The position numbers and the translations under genes are program-made. A stretch of 64,000 nucleotides of DNA from Antedon mediterranea (Eukaryota; Echinodermata; Crinoidea; Comatulida; Antedonidae). Location of the stretch: assembly GCF_964355755.1 (NCBI RefSeq), contig NC_092672.1:14754501-14818500 (forward strand), in the 5' to 3' direction. Under the pieces are notes generated by a model. That model did no database searches and had not been told where the DNA came from. It worked only from the letters and a program-made list of their open reading frames with translations. Positions 59,395 through 64,000 of the stretch are shown here, piece after piece. How positions within the stretch are numbered: position 1 is the stretch's first letter; every line of letters begins with the position of its first letter.

Positions 59395-60489
59395 GAGTGG
59401 TTATTGTCCATTTAGATATTTTTTCGCAGTGGTTTGCATGTTTTCGGTGATCGCTTCAAGGGTAAAAAAGGTGATGGTCACCAAAGTTTCAAAGAGAATT
59501 AGAATTCATTTTTCCTGATGATTTTATTTTTAATAACCATCTATATTATAATTTGAGTAAGGGAAAAAAGGTTTGTTAATGTAAAACTCGTTAGTGAGTT
59601 AACTGATGACGTCCTAATAAATATCACTGTTATATATTACATGTAGTTTCATGTAAAGATTTTTTATTTAGTTTTTAAAGCCTTTTAATTTTTTCGATAA
59701 AATAAATTTTACAATAATACACACACAAACTTACAACTAGGTGAATGAGCCCATGCTATTCCACATGGTATACGTTCTTTTTATAAATTGTTGTCTCCAG
59801 CCAGCAGACATGAGACATATTCGACAATCAGTATTTAACATTCAGTTGGGTAAGTACCAAACTACCAACTATTGTTTTTTGTGATATCACAATTAACCCT
59901 ACCCTACTATTCATGCACTGTTTTATTATGTATTAGATTAAATTGAAATGTGGGCCTAGTAGAAACAGCACTTTGCCATTTAATTCTGTGCATATTTCTG
60001 ATATACAAAAAATCTGCAACACTTGTTTAATGTGCAACACTTTATAATTTTAATTCATACTGTAAGAATCCTTATAATAATTCGTATGTATTTACGTAAC
60101 CGTAACTGTATTCTTGAACAATCTCCTAATTTAAATAACTATTGCACACACAGGTGAACAACGGTATATAGCCTGTTGTTTGCCGTGAAGGTGTTTTTTA
60201 GTTACTTATGTTCTTTGTTAACATATTTAATTGTAGATGGACTACTTTGAATTACCAGGCAGCTTGCTGGATAAAGGTGAAAGAACTATTTTTGGAAAGA
60301 CGACTTGCAACTTATGTTTCTGCGTAATTCATAATCCTTTAAACCCAAAGGAGTGTGGTCTCATGTTCTATAAATGTAGCGCTGGCTCCGTTACACATAC
60401 TGTAGGCTGTAGGCTTCTACACCTGATTAATATAGGCCAATATCCATCACGTCTGTTTTTGGTAGAATTTTTTAGAGCTTCCTTTCTGA
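59395..60489. other. Nothing recognised
   Basis: AT-rich. A plus-strand reading at 60237-60497 includes NPLNPKECGLMFYK, faintly LINE-like; it may belong to the LINE that follows. Confidence 0.4.
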
Positions 60490-61580
60490 TTGGATAGCTA
60501 CTGATTTTATACCTCTTATGGATTCCCAACAGTTTGGAAATGCGATGGGTTTATCACCGACTCATTACCGTACAACTCTGTAAATTGTAATAGGCTTTGT
60601 CAGGATTAGATAGCTCGGGAATGTATGTGCCATAGACTTTAGTAAAGCCTTTGACCGGGTCACCCATTCAATTTTGATTGACACATTAATTGGTCTTAAT
60701 ATCATGCCCTCTCTTATTCCAACGGTGTGTAGCTTCCTCTCGCAAAGAAATCAGTGTGTGCAGTTGGGTGGTTAAGTTTCAGCGCCAGAACCAATTACGT
60801 GCAGAGTGCCTCAGGGTACTAAATTAGGCCCAATCCTTTGTACTATCAACCATAGTTATTGATTTGCTCAACAATGTACCTGATAGATGGAAGTTTGTTG
60901 ATGATCTGACGATTGGCGAGGTGATTTCAGTACAGAGACCTGAAGATAGTTTGATTCAAAGCAACCTTGATGCTCTTTCCAGTTGGTGTGTGGAGAATGA
61001 TACAACACCAAATCCTGTAAAGTTTCAAGTGATGCGTGTTCATTTGTTGCGTAATGTTCCCCAATTTCAGCCGTTACAAATGGATGGTGAAGAATCTCAG
61101 AGTGTGAAACTTCTGGGAGTGCATCTGCAAAGTCACCTCAAGTGGGAAGTTGCAGATAAAAGAAGTCGTTTCCAAGGCATCACATTGACTCTATATATGC
61201 TATACATTTTGAAACGTTTGGAGCCCCAAAGGATGACCTGGTTTTTACTTTTACAACATACATTCGTCGTTTACTTGAGTATGCCTGTCCTCTTTGGCAT
61301 AGCTCGATCACCAATAAACAGAGTGATCAACTTGAATTAATCCAAAAGCGTGTTGTAAAACTTATTATTGGATATCAAAACTATGTTACTGTTAGTTACG
61401 CAAAATCACTTGAAACCCTCAATTTAAAGACATCCATAACTTTGAAAAGGGGCTGCTAAAGTCGGATCACTTTAAGGAATGGATCCCTGAAAAAGAAAAG
61501 CTGACAAGGTGTTTGCGTAAAGTTAACAAGTTCGTTGTGACACGATGTTGGACTAAAAGACTCAACAGTTCCAGTTTTAA
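60490..61580 (+). mobile_element. LINE reverse-transcriptase fragment, degraded
   Basis: Plus-strand reading with stops: DSQQFGNAMGLSPTHY, AIDFSKAFDRVTHSILID (RT motif 3), CRVPQGTKLGPILC (PQG motif), FVDDLTIGEVIS (YVDD-type catalytic box), KLLGVHLQSHLKWE, and ELIQKRVVKLIIGY near 61340. One frame (60864-61340) is open for 158 codons. Jockey/CR1-like. Confidence 0.8.
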
Positions 61581-61629
61581 GCACGGTGATCTTACTCACT
61601 GTGAAAATAGTTTATAAATAGCTGAAGAC

Positions 61630-62955
61630 AAATACTGTAAAGACCAACATTTTCACGTGCCCTTTATTTTCGCAAATTCCACAAAAGATCAACGAATTTA
61701 TAAAGGGCGCGGGAAAATCGCGAAATTTCGACGATGTTGTTTACAGTCGATCAGGCCTAGCCTAAATATGGAAAAATAAAATAGTTACGATAAACTTCTA
61801 ATTGTATATTATTTGAAACATTTACAAACCCTGATTATTATTTATATTGTGTGTTCAGGTGTAATTAAAACATTAAAATAAATTACAAACTGACCGAAAA
61901 TGCTAGCTATGCCGGCCCTACTCAGCCTGTACTGCCTCGCTCAAAACAATGATGAAATTCCACCTCACAGCGATCGACACATGTGGCACCGGAGTATTAA
62001 TCGCTAAAATAATGTTCGAATTGAATTGGGAAAAAAAAGCTTACAACCTTTTTATAGGTAATTTTGTATGAAATGTATAGTGGACTTGCTTGATGAATCC
62101 TTTGTCCATTAAATCATATAAGTTGTAATGTGTCCATAAAGTAATAGTTCTATGTGCGTAGCCTAGCTTGTGGTGTGTAGCAAATGGCAAAAATACCATC
62201 ACAATGCTCTCCACCACCACCATCACCACAACACCATCACCACAACACCATCACCACAACACCATCACCACAACACCATCACCACAACACCATCACCACA
62301 ACACCATCACCACAACACCATCACCACAACACCATCACCACAACACCATCACCACAACACCATCACCACAACACCATCACCACAACACCATCACCACAAC
62401 ACCATCACCACAACACCATCACCACAACACCATCACCACAACACCATCACCACAACACCATCACCACAACACCATCACCACAACACCATCACCACAACAC
62501 CATAACACCATCACCACAACACCATCACCACAACACCATCACCACAACACCATCACTACAACACCATCACCACAACACCATCACCACAACAGAGACCCAT
62601 CATCCGGTCGGCGTTGTATCCGTTCGTTGTTTTAAACAACAATAATTTGGTAGAGTACATTAATTATGGGGGTGTTCACTATCTAAGAGCCTATTAAACA
62701 CGTGCGTCAACCACTGTGTAGCCAAAACATTTATTTATTTACATCCCTAAATTTACAATCGCATATTCTGTAATTTTACTCTATGCAATTCAATTGTTGT
62801 TTAATGTTAATCGCGGAGGCGAAATACATTGGCCAATTTGGTTCAACAAATTACGCAAGAAACTCAAATCGTGAAAATAAAAGGTCGCGAAATAGTTGAA
62901 AAAGTAAAATCGCGAAAATTTAGGGCCGCGACAATTTTGAGCTTTATATAGTACT
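61630..62955. mobile_element. TIR element with TTTCGCG-rich ends
   Basis: Left end ACTGTAAAGACCAACATTTT followed by several TTTCGC/TCGCGAAAT words; right end has GTGAAAATAAAAGGTCGCGA, AATCGCGAAAATTT and TATATAGTACT in inverse order. Ends are diverged, so borders are approximate. Encloses the 14-bp minisatellite. Confidence 0.5.
62208..62592. repeat. 14-bp minisatellite, about 27 copies
   Basis: Unit ACCATCACCACAAC; one unit is shortened at about 62500 and one has ACTACAAC at about 62556. All three plus frames are open over the array because the unit has no stop in any frame; no gene. Confidence 0.97.
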
Positions 62956-63922
62956 CAAATTTAATTAATTTTTATAATTAAACATTTTGAAAAGCAAAAC
63001 AATCAGGGTAGGACAGAAGCAGGGACATTCCTGACAGCGGAACAGTTTCAATTTCAATCAACCATTTTAAACTTTTATTTCCTTTTGTTTCTCCCTTCCC
63101 TTGTTTTTCTTTTCCTCACTTCCGCTCTGCTTTTCTTTTTTACTAGGGACTTTATGAAACACGACGGTTAGGGGAGGACGACAAATATCCTGTGTTCTCT
63201 GGAGCGTAAAATCATACAGTCAACATAGCCGTGTTATTAGTTACGCACCTTTGCGCAAAGACGACGACCAGCAGTAGTATCTCTCCCTCCCTATCTCGTG
63301 TCCCTTCTAAATCGCTTGGCTTGTAAAATATGTCAGAAAAATTCTCATTTTTATTATTTATGTAGTATTTACATAAAAAATAGACAATTAGGAACACCAG
63401 GCTCAACCTAATTGAACTAGATCAGCCGTTTGACCCAACTCTAAATTCAGTTTATCAAATAAACTTTTTTAGCAGCATCAGTCAACTAGACAAAGATGAA
63501 AAAGCACACATGTCCTGTTTAAGAGCAAGACGAGTTGCTCTTCTATGGATCCCCCTTAAACTGATCTTGATTACTTGTTATCTCAAATTTAAAGAAAGAA
63601 AATCTTCACATCAACACAAATTAATTTATACAGGGATCCAAAGTTAAGCAGTGCCCTCTATTGAAATAATTGTTCAATGTAATACAACTTCAATACATTA
63701 GTATTTCTTTGTTTGTTGATGTGGCCGGAAATCTGAGGATTTGTTATTTAAAACCATCCTTGTCCCTAGGGCTTGGCTTGGCCAGTCTTTCTCTCGTCCG
63801 ACGCTGGGTGGGTGGTGTAGGAACTATTCGGTTTATCTTTTGCTTTAAAACAAAGAATGGCCCTCAAAATCAAGCCCACTGGGCTTCTTTTCAAGATAGT
63901 ATGGGCTTCTTGTATTTGAATT
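62956..63922. other. Mostly unassigned; R2 repeat piece
   Basis: 63868-63900 is the reverse complement of part of 11508-11640 (ATCAAGCCCACTGGGCTTCT). Otherwise no supported gene; the USP48 first exon was looked for here and not found. Confidence 0.45.
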
Positions 63923-64000
63923 TTAACACGTTCACTGCCACGGCGTATTTATACGTCAAAAATTGCGTGTCGCTACTTGCCAAGACGTAATACTACGTCA
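63923..64000 (+). mobile_element. Left end of a piggyBac-like element, cut by window edge
   Basis: TTAA followed by CACGTTCACTGCCACGGCGT, then GTATTTATACGTC. The terminus differs at two of 14 positions from the CACTTTCACCGCCA repeat of the element at 22951. The rest is outside. Confidence 0.6.

Noticed and set aside
57981-59518. Plus-strand readings of 408-489 residues (WLLSW, GYCPG, VIVLV repeats)
   Set aside because: Produced by the 15-bp minisatellite in all three frames; the unique flanks carry no domain.
62168-62645. His/Thr/Pro-rich readings of 111-155 residues
   Set aside because: Translation of the 14-bp minisatellite in three frames.
57565-64000. First USP48 exon (about 45-50 residues)
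   Set aside because: Searched for the expected Trp-rich/RIWLEPC-like region on the minus strand and found nothing convincing; it probably lies beyond the window.

Overview
The window is animal (metazoan) genomic DNA: AT-rich, with short exons that have GT..AG borders, long introns and very dense transposon and tandem-repeat content. The recurring TAGGCCTA/AGGCCTAC words and TU-like foldback elements suggest an echinoderm or close deuterostome invertebrate. That placement is inference, not proof.

Two protein-coding genes are supported, both on the minus strand. (1) USP48 (ubiquitin carboxyl-terminal hydrolase 48): 25 exons from 57564 down to the stop codon at 12495. Every splice phase agrees, giving 996 residues that cover the whole protein except roughly the first 45-50 residues, which must be encoded beyond 64000 or in an exon I could not recognise. 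The Cys box, both halves of the CxxC zinc knuckle, the His/Asn catalytic box, the DUSP region and a C-terminal ubiquitin-like domain are all present. (2) CFAP74 (cilia- and flagella-associated protein 74): the first five coding exons (4299 down to 526); the rest lies left of the window. USP48 lies immediately upstream of CFAP74 on the same strand, 8.2 kb apart.

Everything else is repeats, mostly in USP48 introns. From left to right: a TU-like foldback element (5.3-6.3 kb); a CR1/L2-type LINE tail (8.8-9.75 kb); a tRNA-SINE (10.1 kb); a Tc1/mariner-type MITE (11.9 kb); a 55-bp minisatellite carrying an E-box (12.7-14.0 kb); a second foldback element (16.1-17.6 kb); two related LINE copies in opposite orientation (17.9-18.5 and 19.2-21.07 kb); a TTAA-flanked piggyBac derivative (22.95-23.7 kb); several LINE fragments (26.3, 32.2, 34.0 and 36.7-38.3 kb); a 39-bp minisatellite (35.9-36.7 kb); a 5-kb, about 157-copy 32-bp satellite (39.2-44.2 kb) that ends at a 200-bp palindrome; a nested 5.1-kb palindromic transposon (46.6-51.7 kb); a gypsy-type Gag-Pol fragment (54.6-55.6 kb); a short MITE (56.8-57.0 kb); a 15-bp minisatellite (58.2-59.4 kb); another LINE (60.5-61.6 kb); a TIR element carrying a 14-bp minisatellite (61.6-63.0 kb); and the end of a second piggyBac-like element at the right edge.

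The most interesting single observation is a 92-bp inverted duplication of the splice acceptor and first part of the USP48 exon that carries the catalytic cysteine. It is placed so that the two arms flank the preceding exon. The duplicated exon is exactly 60 nt with phase 0 on both sides, so skipping it would yield an in-frame, catalytically dead protein. No clear new multi-gene system was found.
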